Source: Lampris incognitus (taxonomy: Eukaryota; Chordata; Actinopteri; Lampriformes; Lampridae). Taken from it: DNA of 64,000 nucleotides. Below, one piece after another: positions 22,501-30,771 of the stretch (the stretch's first letter is position 1; each line of letters opens with the position of its first letter). The notes under the pieces were generated by a model. The model did not search any database and was not told the origin of the DNA. It worked only from the letters and a program-made list of their open reading frames with translations. The stretch spans positions 50,760,897 to 50,824,896 of the forward strand of contig NC_079215.1 in the NCBI RefSeq assembly GCF_029633865.1, in the 5' to 3' direction. The position numbers and the translations under genes are program-made.

Positions 22501-25500
22501 AATTCCTCAATCATATCCAATGTCAGTTTGGACAATGTTTGTGGTTGCCTCGTATAAAAGGAGTAAACAGATGGAGAGCGTTAAAAAAAAAATAGGGCAA
22601 CTACAGATGCATCCATACAGCTCATATCTCCCTTAGAAACACAAGTATAAGCCAGACCAGCGCGTCTCTGACCAACTGATACGAGCAGCGAAGGGCTGAA
22701 CAGACAGAATGGGGTGGATGAATTTAAACAAAGGTACGTGTGGCTGAGACAATGAAAGGATGCAGATGGAGGGAGAGCTGTATGTGGTTTTAACGGTCTC
22801 TTACAGTGATCTTGCTTGTTACCGAGCCAAGAGTGGTGACCTCCAGGCCCATGCGCAGCCTCTTCTGCTTCTCACAGTAGGCCTTCCATGTGTCCTCGTT
22901 GAAGCCATAGTTAAAATAGTCAGACAAGTCCGCTCCTACGCACAAAAGTTACACGGTGAGAAAAACCTTCCACCATTTCTTTACCCAAATGTTCTGAAGG
23001 TCTTGTGTATACAGTTGGATTCACATTCTGAGTATCACATTCTGAATGTGAATGTAATATAGGACTATACGAATAAAATTTAGCTTGACTCAACTAAACA
23101 CATAAAGGCACACCAACCAAAGGTGCATGAACACATCCAACTTCCTGTGGCTTTTCAATAATATCACATGAAAAAGACGTTCATCGCAAACACACGTCAA
23201 ACAAACCTGGCTTCCTCCAAGGTTTCTCCTCGAAGGACTCCATGTCCACCTCTAGTACCGGAACGCCATTGATGTTCCCAGGAGCATCCATATCTACTCC
23301 CTTCAATTTAGCAGTCACTGGAAAGACAACACAGTGCGATCACCTATCTGACTTAATGCCATCTGATATGCTATTGGATATTATGTATGTATGTTTTGGT
23401 TTTTCGGCAACATGCAAAATTTTAACAACAGGAAATGCATGATAGATTAAACATTTTGAATTCCAGACAGGTAGGAGATAAGAGAAATCAGTTGGGCCTT
23501 TTTGGGGGGCAGAAAAACTAGACAACACCCAAGATAAAAAAAAAAAGGAGATCAATACCTTGTCCATAGGACCTGGAGCCTGTTGTCTTTATGTTTAGGT
23601 TAACAGGTGGAGCTCCATAGGGTCTGGGGAAGAAGAAGAAAAAAAAAAGTCTTCAAAACGCTATCGATGGCAAAACAAGGCACTGCTTAAAACAATTCTA
23701 TGTACCACATACTGGTGCCCACAAATAACCAACCCAGAAATGTTGGGTGTTGTGTTCCCACATCAGTCAGTCTTAACAAATGAAGTAGACTACACCAGTA
23801 TGGCTACCAAACAGGGTTTGGTAGCCATAGGGCCAATGCTGAAACAACAGTGCGAGGTAGTTTAGCAACGTGTCAAAGGCACCCCAGCACATCAGTACTT
23901 AAACACTAATCTACACTTTAGGCATGGGCCACTGTCACACTTTTATGATACAATTACAATAGCAGAGAAGATTACATTCAAAATGAAATGTTAGCTGCAA
24001 ACTTAAAAAAATATAATCTATTCTACCAAAAAAACGCAACTGTTGGGTTTTATTAAAATTCTAGACCTCTCATAATTCTCGTGTTCACATCTTTTTCCCT
24101 TAAATTACTTCGTGCTCAGATATTTTGATGTCATTGTGGTTATGTAAAAACTGTAGGAAATTTTTTTTTCATAATCAGTTTTGAAATAAAACCTCTCTTC
24201 ATCTTGTAGACACAGGTTGTTGTAAATTGACATTAAAAAAAGTCATGCATAAAATTCATTACAAAGCACACTTCAGCTTTTTTTTTAGCCCCTTTGACAT
24301 CTAAAATATTCAGTGAAAAGTCCATTAATGTGCAGATCCCCTAACCCCCTCCCTTTTTCCTCCCCAATTGTACTTGGCCAATTACCCCACTTTTCCAAGC
24401 CATCCCGGTTGCTGCTTCACCCCCTCTGCCAATCCGGGGAGGGCTGCAGAGTACCACCTGCCTCCTCCAATATATGTGGAGTCGCCAGCTGCTTCTTTTC
24501 ACCTGCCAGCGAGGAGTTTCGCCAGGGGGAAGTAGCGCATGGGAGGATCACGCTATTCCCCCCTAGTCCCCCCACCCCCCCGAACAGGTGCCTTGACCAA
24601 CCAGAGGAGGCACTAGTGCAGTGACCAAGACACATACCCACATCCGGTTTCCCATTCGCAGACACGGCCAATTTTGTCTGTAGGGACACCCAACCAAGCC
24701 CGAGGTAACACAGGGATTTAAACCAGCGATCCTCATGTTGATAGGCAACGGAATATGCTATGCTACCCGGACGCCCCTAAGATCCCCCAACTTTGACTGA
24801 AACATACGTGTATTGTGGTGCCCCGGTTTTTATGTCCCCAATAGTGACACGGACATCATCATCGTCATCATCACTGTCGCTGTCACTGTCTTCATCTTCA
24901 CCTGCGGCCTCGCCAGATGGCTGAAAGACAAGAGACTTATGACAACCACAGACAGTCTGTGTGCTTGGTTTGAAGAAGTATACATTGAAAGGACCAAGGT
25001 GTGAAGGGGAAGTGTGGAAGACAAGTTGACTAGGGAAAACACAATTAGGTTATCTACCTACCTCAGACATTCCATTCCCTGTAGCTTGGGCAGTGCCTCC
25101 CTCTGCTGTTGAAAGTAGGGCTTCAGAGTGCCCACTGAGGAAAATTAAAAATTCACTGTGATGCTCTTTCAAATTATAGACAAAACACACATACTATAAT
25201 CTGCAAATTGTGGTAAAACATTACCAAATGACTACAGCAAGGCAAAAGATATTTTTGCCACCCACCTAGCTACTCTATATGAGGCATGTGCTTACTAGGG
25301 GTGTAATGGTACACAAAAATCACAGTTCGGTAGGTACCTCTGTTTTGAAGTCATGATTCGGTATGTTTTCGATACAGCGGGGAAAAATAAAAACATAAAA
25401 TTGCTTCTTTTTTTTTTAATCAAACAGTGGTTTACTGAACAACGTATGGCTCTTTCTTAAATAAAAAAAAAGTCTGTCAATACTGCTGCAACCGGTTGCA

Positions 25501-27345
25501 ACCTACTAATACAAATGTATAATTTACTTAGATGTAAATCAAAAATATTCTCAAATAAATTAAAAATATAAACACACATTAAGGTGCAGAATTTAGAATA
25601 TTAACTGCATTTGTATTCACGTTAGCAGCTTTCAGCTCCACATTAGAACTGCGCAACATATTCTCTCAAATAAAAAAATATATAAAATACATATCCATGA
25701 GGGTGCAGCATTTAGAAAATTAACTGTACTGCGACAAGTCTTTGAAACATTTTCAACAATTTTGCTTGATACTTATTTAATGTGGCCATGATGGCCTTGC
25801 GGCTGTCCAGGGTGTCTCCCCGCCTGCCGCCCACTGACTGCTGGGATAGGCTCCAGCATCCCTGCGACCCCAATTGGGATAAGCAATTTGGATAATGGAT
25901 GGATATATTAGGACTGTGCAATAGTCTCAGCTTGTACTGAGATCCATTGTTTTTTCATGTTTATTTGTTTTTTTTAATTTACTTGTCTATGTTTTTTGCA
26001 GAAATGGCAGATCTGCTGGCACTAAGCTCTGGTTTATCTGCGTTTGCCATAACTAGGAGGCTGCGCTGTGCTACATTACCGGCTCAAAGACTTGAAGACA
26101 CATCCTAGGATGCACTGGGACACATCATCAGTGATGTTTCCTGAGGTCCTCGGGTGTTTCGGGTCTTTGAACATCATACACCCTCGCTCAGGTGACCCAG
26201 CCAGGGTTGATCAGTCAATCTCTCTGTGGCGCGCGCTTGTGTAAGCGCATGTTTAGTGGGTGGCTGAATGCACAACATCTGGCCCTTTGCAAAAGTTGCT
26301 AGGGGGGGATACTGAGTTTCAAATTAAAATCTGTGCACACAAAATTTCCGCACGCGCAGTGGTTAAAACAATGCTGCATTCGTTCAGTACACATGTGCGG
26401 AACCAAAAGACCCATACCGAAATTTTCTGTACGAATACGTGTACCATTACATCCCTAGTGCTTACAGCTAGAAGAAGAAAGGAAACAGAATGGATGTAAA
26501 ATACCTGATCGCAGCATTCAGTTTGGCTTCTTCATCGTCATCCTTGCTCTCAGTTTCATCTGACAGAAGAAGAAAAAACCAACATCACTTAAACAGCACT
26601 TTTTCTCCAACCATATGAAGCACATTGTCAGTGGCAGAGCTGGACATGGATAAACAATGCAGACAAGATGAAATAGAGTTGCCCCATGCAGCATAATTTA
26701 CTCAATTCCAATCCAGCATAACTACTCGGCGTTACAAATTGATGGAGGCAGAAAAAGGTGACAGGTTTAACATTTTCATCCTATGTCTGTGAATGTTCTC
26801 ATTCATCCAGGTCATGGTTATCCAAAGGAGTCGAATCAAGTGCAAGTGGACTTGGTATATATCCGTGAAGACGTTTCGCCTCTCATCCAAGAGGCTTCCT
26901 CAGCTCTTTTGGATTTTCATCCTACCTACCTAAACCACTGCGCATGCGCGGGGTTACAACACATTTGAGCTACGGGAGGACAATTTCTCAAGGTGGGACA
27001 AAAGGACACAAAATCCCTCAATCATTCAAATATGCACTGCAGTTTAGAGTATTAAAAAAAACGGTGAGTATCACTTAAGAGTAACTACGTTCACATAATC
27101 AGGACAAGGCCAAAAGACTAACAGCACCACTCAGGCTAGTAGCTACTTCTAGCACCCGCTGTCATGGATAAATCATCCATTTTCTCCAATATTAAACAAT
27201 TCCCAGTCTATTTTATTCGTTCGTTATAACCGATGCTCGCATGAGTTAATTGGCTGATTTTACCTCCGTACAGCCATTCCTCTTCTTCATCCCCACCACT
27301 CGCATCCGTGGTGGTTGTTTTATCCGGGTCTTCTGGTGCGGACAT
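15825..27345 (-). CDS. fip1l1: FIP1L1, pre-mRNA 3'-end-processing factor (15 exons, complete)
   Basis: Exons in coding order: 27264-27345, 26505-26559, 25062-25134, 24808-24920, 23559-23623, 23207-23317, 22805-22935, 22087-22205, 20428-20527, 19931-20087, 19669-19750, 19081-19139, 18680-18869, 16418-16564 and 15825-15969. They total 1629 nt with an open frame of 542 codons plus stop, against about 594 residues in human. FIP1 is a nuclear subunit of the cleavage and polyadenylation specificity factor; it binds U-rich RNA and recruits poly(A) polymerase. Layout: EEEEWLYG near residue 22, an acidic D/S stretch at about 71-100, the FIP1 motif at 154-196 ([20 protein letters not shown]), a proline-rich part at about 300-360, an R/E/D-rich tail at 400-480, and a basic [20 protein letters not shown] end. 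Every junction is in phase. The human cassette after KIT (AEDCTMEV...) is not present between exons 7 and 8, as in the shorter human isoforms. Introns carry SINEs, a hAT and a piggyBac-like element. Confidence 0.96.
16340..16417. repeat. fip1l1: 3' tail of a dispersed fish repeat abutting the exon 14 donor
   Basis: The plus-strand sequence TGTACCTTGAAAAGCGCTAT ACAAATAAAATGTATTATTA-type (written in two parts) is the common 3' end of fish retroposed repeats, ending in (ATT)n. It runs straight into the first base after exon 14. Confidence 0.65.
16418..16564 (-). CDS. fip1l1: fip1l1 exon 14
   Basis: 147 nt, encoding [20 protein letters not shown] followed by [20 protein letters not shown] and EEGRHKSSR. 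Human: [20 protein letters not shown]. The donor is GTAATAATAATAATAC, lying inside the ATT-rich tail of a repeat (see findings). Confidence 0.95.
16832..17512 (+). mobile_element. piggyBac-like non-autonomous element
   Basis: Flanked by TTAA on both sides (16828-16831 and 17513-17516), the piggyBac target. The left end CATGAGAACGACCAAGACGG and the right end (reverse complement CACTAGAACGGCCGGGATTT) share the AGAACG core. Inner copies of AGAACGACCATG and palindromic GACGGTCATTATGACCGT also occur. Around 17226 an ATG opens [20 protein letters not shown], which looks like the start of a transposase. The rest of the 681-bp element lacks one, so it is an internally deleted copy. It lies in fip1l1 intron 13. 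Confidence 0.65.
17700..18010. other. Unassigned repeat-like block in fip1l1 intron 13
   Basis: A moderately GC-rich stretch with long open frames on both strands that resemble no protein I recognise. Base composition differs from the AT-rich intron around it, suggesting an inserted element. Confidence 0.3.
18061..18490 (+). mobile_element. tRNA-derived SINE, family A, copy 3
   Basis: Full-length plus-strand copy: GTGTCCGGGTAGCATAGCGG head with A box, GGTTCGAATCC B box at about 18114, body marker TCACTGTCAGGTGAAAAGAA, and an A-rich tail at 18480-18491. In fip1l1 intron 13. Confidence 0.9.
18680..18869 (-). CDS. fip1l1: fip1l1 exon 13 (WDYY and R/E-rich region)
   Basis: 190 nt, encoding [40 protein letters not shown] and a further R/E-rich run ending HSPSVMGYT. 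The human counterpart is DTSKQWDYYARREKDRDRE. Confidence 0.95.
19081..19139 (-). CDS. fip1l1: fip1l1 exon 12
   Basis: 59 nt, encoding [20 protein letters not shown], against human SGHSSGYDSRSARAFPYG. Confidence 0.9.
19519..19650. repeat. CA/TA compound simple repeat
   Basis: An (AC)n tract, then mixed (AT)n and (AC)n tracts, in fip1l1 intron 11 just downstream of exon 11. Confidence 0.92.
19669..19750 (-). CDS. fip1l1: fip1l1 exon 11
   Basis: 82 nt, encoding [20 protein letters not shown] and then LIPTMD, against human [20 protein letters not shown]. Its donor side adjoins a CA/TA simple-repeat tract. Confidence 0.92.
19931..20087 (-). CDS. fip1l1: fip1l1 exon 10 (proline-rich)
   Basis: 157 nt, encoding [20 protein letters not shown] followed by [20 protein letters not shown] and [12 protein letters not shown]. 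The human counterpart is [20 protein letters not shown]. Confidence 0.94.
20428..20527 (-). CDS. fip1l1: fip1l1 exon 9
   Basis: 100 nt, encoding [20 protein letters not shown] and then [13 protein letters not shown], corresponding to human [18 protein letters not shown]. Donor is GTACATAC. Confidence 0.93.
20622..21048 (-). mobile_element. tRNA-derived SINE, family A, copy 4
   Basis: Full-length minus-strand copy with the head at the right end (CCAGGCAGCATAGCGGTCTA on the minus strand), a mutated B box (GTTTGAATCC), and the TCACTGTCAGGTGAAAAGAA body marker. A poly-C run at about 20622-20636 marks its tail. In fip1l1 intron 8. Confidence 0.87.
21050..22086. other. AT-rich remainder of fip1l1 intron 8
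   Basis: No gene seen. A weak internal duplication is visible: CAAGCTGACAG...CCTTGATGGTTTTG occurs near 21210 and again near 21315. Confidence 0.5.
22087..22205 (-). CDS. fip1l1: fip1l1 exon 8
   Basis: 119 nt, encoding [20 protein letters not shown] and then [19 protein letters not shown]. It joins KIT to VQQGRTGN directly, as in human isoforms lacking the preceding cassette. Confidence 0.93.
22805..22935 (-). CDS. fip1l1: fip1l1 exon 7 (FIP1 motif)
   Basis: 131 nt, encoding [20 protein letters not shown] and then [20 protein letters not shown] ending KIT in phase 0. This is the most conserved part of the protein. Confidence 0.96.
23207..23317 (-). CDS. fip1l1: fip1l1 exon 6 (start of FIP1 motif)
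   Basis: 111 nt, encoding [20 protein letters not shown] and then [17 protein letters not shown], the first half of the conserved FIP1 motif. Confidence 0.95.
23559..23623 (-). CDS. fip1l1: fip1l1 exon 5
   Basis: 65 nt, encoding [20 protein letters not shown], matching human [15 protein letters not shown]. Confidence 0.93.
24345..24777 (-). mobile_element. tRNA-derived SINE, family A, copy 5
   Basis: Full-length minus-strand copy. The head at the right end reads GCGTCCGGGTAGCATAGCAT, the B box is drifted (GTTTAAATCC), and the body marker is TTCACTGGCAGGTGAAAAG-like (minus strand GCTGGCAGGTGAAAAGAAG). In fip1l1 intron 4, about 30 bp from the exon 4 donor. Confidence 0.87.
24808..24920 (-). 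CDS. fip1l1: fip1l1 exon 4 (acidic region)
   Basis: 113 nt, encoding an acidic run ([16 protein letters not shown]) followed by [15 protein letters not shown], which is nearly invariant in vertebrate FIP1. Acceptor TTGTCTTTCAG. A SINE (family A) ends about 30 bp from the donor side. Confidence 0.93.
25062..25134 (-). CDS. fip1l1: fip1l1 exon 3
   Basis: 73 nt, encoding [20 protein letters not shown] and then NGMSE. Donor GTAGGTAG. Confidence 0.88.
25296..26457. mobile_element. hAT-type non-autonomous element with 8-bp target duplication
   Basis: The ends TAGGGGTGTAATGGTACACA and (reverse complement) TAGGGATGTAATGGTACACG are inverted repeats. They are flanked by perfect 8-bp direct repeats GTGCTTAC at 25288-25295 and 26458-26465, the hAT signature. 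The 1162-bp interior encodes no transposase. It contains the 3' tail of SINE family E at 25790-25910. It lies in fip1l1 intron 2. Confidence 0.88.
25790..25910 (+). mobile_element. SINE family E, 3' tail only
   Basis: GCGGCTGTCCAGGGTGTCTC through TGCTGGGATAGGCTCCAGCA to GGATAATGGATGGATA. A 5'-truncated copy inside the hAT element. Confidence 0.8.
26505..26559 (-). CDS. fip1l1: fip1l1 exon 2
   Basis: 55 nt, encoding [18 protein letters not shown]. The acceptor TTCTGTCAG and donor GTATTTTA are in phase with exons 1 and 3. A hAT element ends 40 bp downstream of this donor. Confidence 0.9.
26783..26925 (-). mobile_element. Hammerhead-like repeat (possible Penelope-like element relic), single copy
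   Basis: On the minus strand: CTGAGGA, a stem GCCTCT/AGAGGC with loop TGGATG, then GAAAC, i.e. the arrangement CUGANGA - stem II - GAAA of a hammerhead ribozyme core. It is followed by GTCTTCACGGATATATACCA, AAGTCCACTTGCAC and GGATAACCATGACCTGGATG. The same sequence forms both arms of the palindrome at 36426-36680. In fip1l1 intron 1. Confidence 0.6.
27264..27345 (-). CDS. fip1l1: fip1l1 coding exon 1
   Basis: Encodes [20 protein letters not shown] and then EEEWLYG, matching the [12 protein letters not shown]-terminus of vertebrate FIP1. Donor is GTAAAATC. The start is the first ATG, 3 bp after a stop codon in the 5' leader (GGGGCTAAACATG). Confidence 0.93.
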
Positions 27346-27560
27346 GTTTAGCCCCTAAACACGGTCAGTAGCTTCAGGAGGTCTACACAGTTAAGACACA
27401 ATAGCTTCAACAAAGGCTCCTGACGACGAGCATGTACAATATGCCCTTTACAGAAAGAGGGAAAGCATAAATTAGGCAACAACAAACAAACAAAAAGTCT
27501 TCACGAGCCCATCTTCGACCACTGCAAGCCTGCGTGAACCCGGAAGTGGTTGGCGGAGCC
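27346..27560 (-). promoter_or_regulatory. fip1l1: Probable fip1l1 promoter / 5' leader with ETS-type motif
   Basis: The stretch upstream of the start codon is comparatively GC-rich. It holds ACCCGGAAGTGG at about 27538-27549, the core of an ETS-family binding site, typical of housekeeping promoters. No TATA box is visible. Exact transcription starts cannot be read from sequence. Confidence 0.45.
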
Positions 27561-28080
27561 GCGGTGAAAGGGCAAAGTTTAGATTCGTTTAAAATGAACA
27601 GCGCCGCGCCTCCAGCGTGGTCGCCTCAACGAGCCGAAGGAGACGCCGCCACGGCCCAGTGCTTAAGTTCATTTCATGGACAAACATTCCCACATCCTCT
27701 GCGAATAGTACACATGGCCATTGAAACTCTAGTTAATGTTCATATTTGCATGGGCAACTGGTCGTTGGTGTGGGTCGTTATGCAACTGTATTGTTTATGT
27801 CTAAACTGACCCCCCCCACCCTTTGACCGAAGATGTCTCGTAGTTAAGTGATGAAACAGATCTTTCAATAAACGTTGAAATCAGACGAGCTGATCCAACC
27901 CTGTTTGATTCCATGGGCTGGTTAGCCACCACACGCTCCAATCCAGCCTCCGTAAGTGAAAACTGAACAAAGCGATGGCTACATAGCTGAAACCATGGAT
28001 AAATAAATCAATTACTTGATCTTTAAAATGAATCGATAACAACAACAAACACAATAATAATAATAATGCATTTTATTATG
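27561..28080. other. Upstream flank of fip1l1, no recognised gene
   Basis: GC-rich near 27590-27660, with an AATAAA at about 27867 on the plus strand. The plus-strand open frame 27534-27809 resembles nothing I know. A divergent non-coding transcript is possible but unproven. Confidence 0.35.
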
Positions 28081-28085
28081 GCATC

Positions 28086-28270
28086 GGGCGGCACGCTGGC
28101 GCAGTGGTTAGCGTGGTCGCCTCACAGCGAGAAGGTCCTGGGTTCGAGCCCCTGTGTAGTCCAACCTTAGTGGGTCATCCCGGGTCGTCCTCTGTTCTCC
28201 CCGTTTCTGCGTGGGTTTCCTCCGGGGGCTCCGGTTTGCTTCCACAGTCCAAAGTGAACTGGCCGTACTA

Positions 28271-28355
<85 letters not shown>

Positions 28356-28508
28356 GGCCGATGGCCTGGCGGGGTCCAGGATCCCCCCCCCAGGGTGCCC
28401 CCCCCGCGCCTGCCGCCCAATAACTGCTGGAATAGGCTCCAGCATCCCCGTGACCCTGAGAGCAGGATAAGCGGTTCAGATAATGGATGGATGGATGGAT
28501 GGATGGAT
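28086..28508 (+). mobile_element. tRNA-derived SINE, family E, full-length with expanded GT tract
   Basis: Head GGCACGCTGGCGCAGTGGTT AGCG with B box GGGTTCGAGCCCC, body CTGCGTGGGTTTCCTCCGGG and CTTCCACAGTCCAAAGTG, an 83-bp GT tract, and tail TGGAATAGGCTCCAGCATCC ending in (ATGG)n. It is the best preserved family E copy here. Confidence 0.9.
28272..28354. repeat. (GT)n microsatellite inside SINE E
   Basis: About 41 GT units, occupying the position of the short GT tract of the other family E copy (14720-14732). The microsatellite therefore grew from within the SINE. Confidence 0.97.
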
Positions 28509-28679
28509 AGTATAAGCATCTTTCATCGTAAGAGACAATCTCGAAGTGCTTGACAGTGCATTAAAACAATATAAACAGACGACAACAAAAATACTACTCA
28601 GTTAAATTAAAAGCTTGTCCGTATATTAGTGTTTTAAGGCTTGTTTTAAAGGAGGCCAGCGTCTGGGAAGCCTTTGGGT

Positions 28680-28980
28680 CAGGGATGGGCAACATGATCT
28701 AGAAAGGACCGGTGTGGGTGCAGGTCTTTGTTCCAACCCAGCAGTTACACTCCTGAGTCTACAAATCAAGGTCCTTAACAAAGACTATTGGTTGACTAAT
28801 AGACTCAGGTGTGTAATTGCTTTTGCTGGAACAAGACTATTGATTGACCAATAGAATCAGGTGTGTAATTGCTTTGGTTGGAACAAGACTATTGGTTGAC
28901 TAATAGAATCAGGTGTGGAACTGCTTCGTTGGAACAAAGACCTGCACCCGCACCTTTCTGGATCATGTTGCCCATCCCTA
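28680..28980. mobile_element. hAT-like palindromic MITE with internal tandem repeats
   Basis: The ends CAGGGATGGGCAACATGATC and (reverse complement) TAGGGATGGGCAACATGATC continue as inverted repeats of about 55 bp (AAGACCTGCACCC, TTGTTCCAAC). The core holds three drifting copies of a unit of about 50 bp with GACTATTGGTTGACTAATAG. No clear target duplication. Confidence 0.7.
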
Positions 28981-29049
28981 CCTTAGCTGGGCCTAAAATA
29001 AATAAATAAATAAACAGAAAATAATATTAAAGTGTAATTTCTCCCTCAG

Positions 29050-29760
29050 GTCTGAGCCTAACTCCACCCACTGCATAATTTTGAAAAATGCTAAAGAGTG
29101 GGCGGGGGGCTGCGGAGGGGAGGGGGGCGTGGATGTGTGAGGCTCAGTGACGTCCCCTGGCCAGAGAAAATGGAGAGCGACATTGAATGGCAAGGCGAAT
29201 AGGGAGATTGTCAAGTGGAGAAAGTGCAAGCAGAGCAAGTGCCCGCGCTGCAGGAGGAATCGTGGTATGGGGTCTGCGCAGTGTCCAAAAGGGAATTGAG
29301 GACGAGAAAGTGAATAACACGAGGGCAGAAAAGGCATTGTCGTATGCTGAAGCTGCTAAAAGAAAGGAGAGAAACAACGAAAATGATCTGAGACAAGAAG
29401 CTAAGTAGGACAAGTCAGCCAAAAAGCGTGCTGAATTTTGCTTCTGTGAGGACCAGGGGACATTTTTGGCAATGGTAATTAACTGTACTACTGGACTAGA
29501 GGAAAAATTTGAGAGAATGCAGCAAGGACATTTCCGGGTGTTGTATGAGTTTCCGGAGAACGTGTGCAGCAGCTGCTGAGAGAAGCCTTTAGTTCCTCAG
29601 AAACATGTGAATTAACTAGTTTGAGAAGATATGAGTTTTGTTTTTGTTTTTTAAGTTAATAGACATTCTGGTCCACTCTCCCTCCCAGTTGGTAGCGGTA
29701 ATGCACCAAATCGTTGTTTGCCAACCGCCGAAAAAGAAGAAGAGTCATCATCATCGTCAT
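29050..29760 (+). mobile_element. Degenerate LINE remnant with typical 3' tail
   Basis: The open frame 29187-29408 (ends ALSYAEAAKRKERNNENDLR) resembles the start of a fish LINE first protein. The block ends at about 29690-29750 in GGTAGCGGTAATGCACC AAATCG...GCCAACCGCCGAAAAAG, a common fish LINE 3' end, then (TCA)n. The middle, with the catalytic domains, is missing. Confidence 0.5.
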
Positions 29761-29879
29761 CATCATTGTAAGGCAGCTATGCCACTGAGGGCTCTTTCGG
29801 GGTAGTGAAAAATCCCCTGAAACTAACATGCGTGTGGGCTCGCACCTATGGCACGCCGTTTTAGCTTTAATTCATATCA

Positions 29880-30770
29880 AGAAGATATCACAAATTTACT
29901 TATAACTAGTTAGAATGCCAATTATTTATCAGAAATTCAGTTGTAATAGTGATACGGTGTATATCTGATATCAGAAATTCGATTTTTAACTAGATAAAAT
30001 GCATATTATTGATATTGAAAATTAATTTAACTAGTTAAAATGTCCATTCTTGATATCAGACATTTTATTTTAACTAGTGAGGTAAGTGAGATTAAACATA
30101 TTTCTCATTAATTTCTTTTTTTTTTTAAATTCTGATTTTTCCCTTTTTTCTCCCAATTTAGTGGCCAATTGATCCCTATTTTTAATTCAAACACCCACCC
30201 TCGTATTGCATGCGTTCGCCAACTGCATCTCTCCGGCCGGCAGTCTCGAAGGAGACGCCCCCCCACTTTCGTGACAAGGCGAATCCAAGCCGAACCACTG
30301 TTTTTCCGACACACACAGAGACGCATTCATATGACGAACACAAGCCGACTCCGCCCCCCTCCCGAAGACAGCGTTGCCAATGATTGCTGCTTCATCGAGT
30401 CCGGCCATAGTCGGATCTGACGAGACCGGGGCGCGAACCCCGGTCCCCAGTGGGCAACTGCATCGACACCAAGCCGATGCTTAGACCGCTACGCCACCGC
30501 GGACTATTTCTCATTAATTTCAATGGGAGTTGGAATTTGGCCAAGTTAAAATGCCAATTTCTGATATAAAATCAATTGTTGCTATCAACAATATAAGTTC
30601 AACTAGTTAAAATACCAATTTCTGACATGAATTTCATTTCAATTAGTTGAAATGCCAATTGTTATCTGAAATAAAATGTTAACTAGTTGAAAATACATTT
30701 ATCATAAATACAATTTTAAATATCAAGAATTAAATTTAATTCTTGATATCAAAAATTTGAAGGATGCACA
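29880..30770. repeat. AT-rich iterated repeat, unit about 45-50 bp, split by a SINE
   Basis: Repeated drifting units contain AACTAGTTAAAATGCCAATT and TGATATCAGAAATT. The array is interrupted by SINE D (30116-30504) and resumes after it. The palindromes AACTAGTT and GATATC recur through it. Confidence 0.65.
30116..30504 (-). mobile_element. tRNA-derived SINE, family D, with 17-bp target duplication
   Basis: Minus strand: GTCCGCGGTGGCGTAGCGGT head (A box), GGGTTCGCGCCCCGG B box, a body of about 300 bp, and an A-rich tail (T run at 30116-30126). Both sides carry the perfect 17-bp direct repeat TATTTCTCATTAATTTC (30099-30115 and 30505-30521), the mark of LINE-driven retroposition. Confidence 0.93.
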
Positions 30771-30771
30771 A

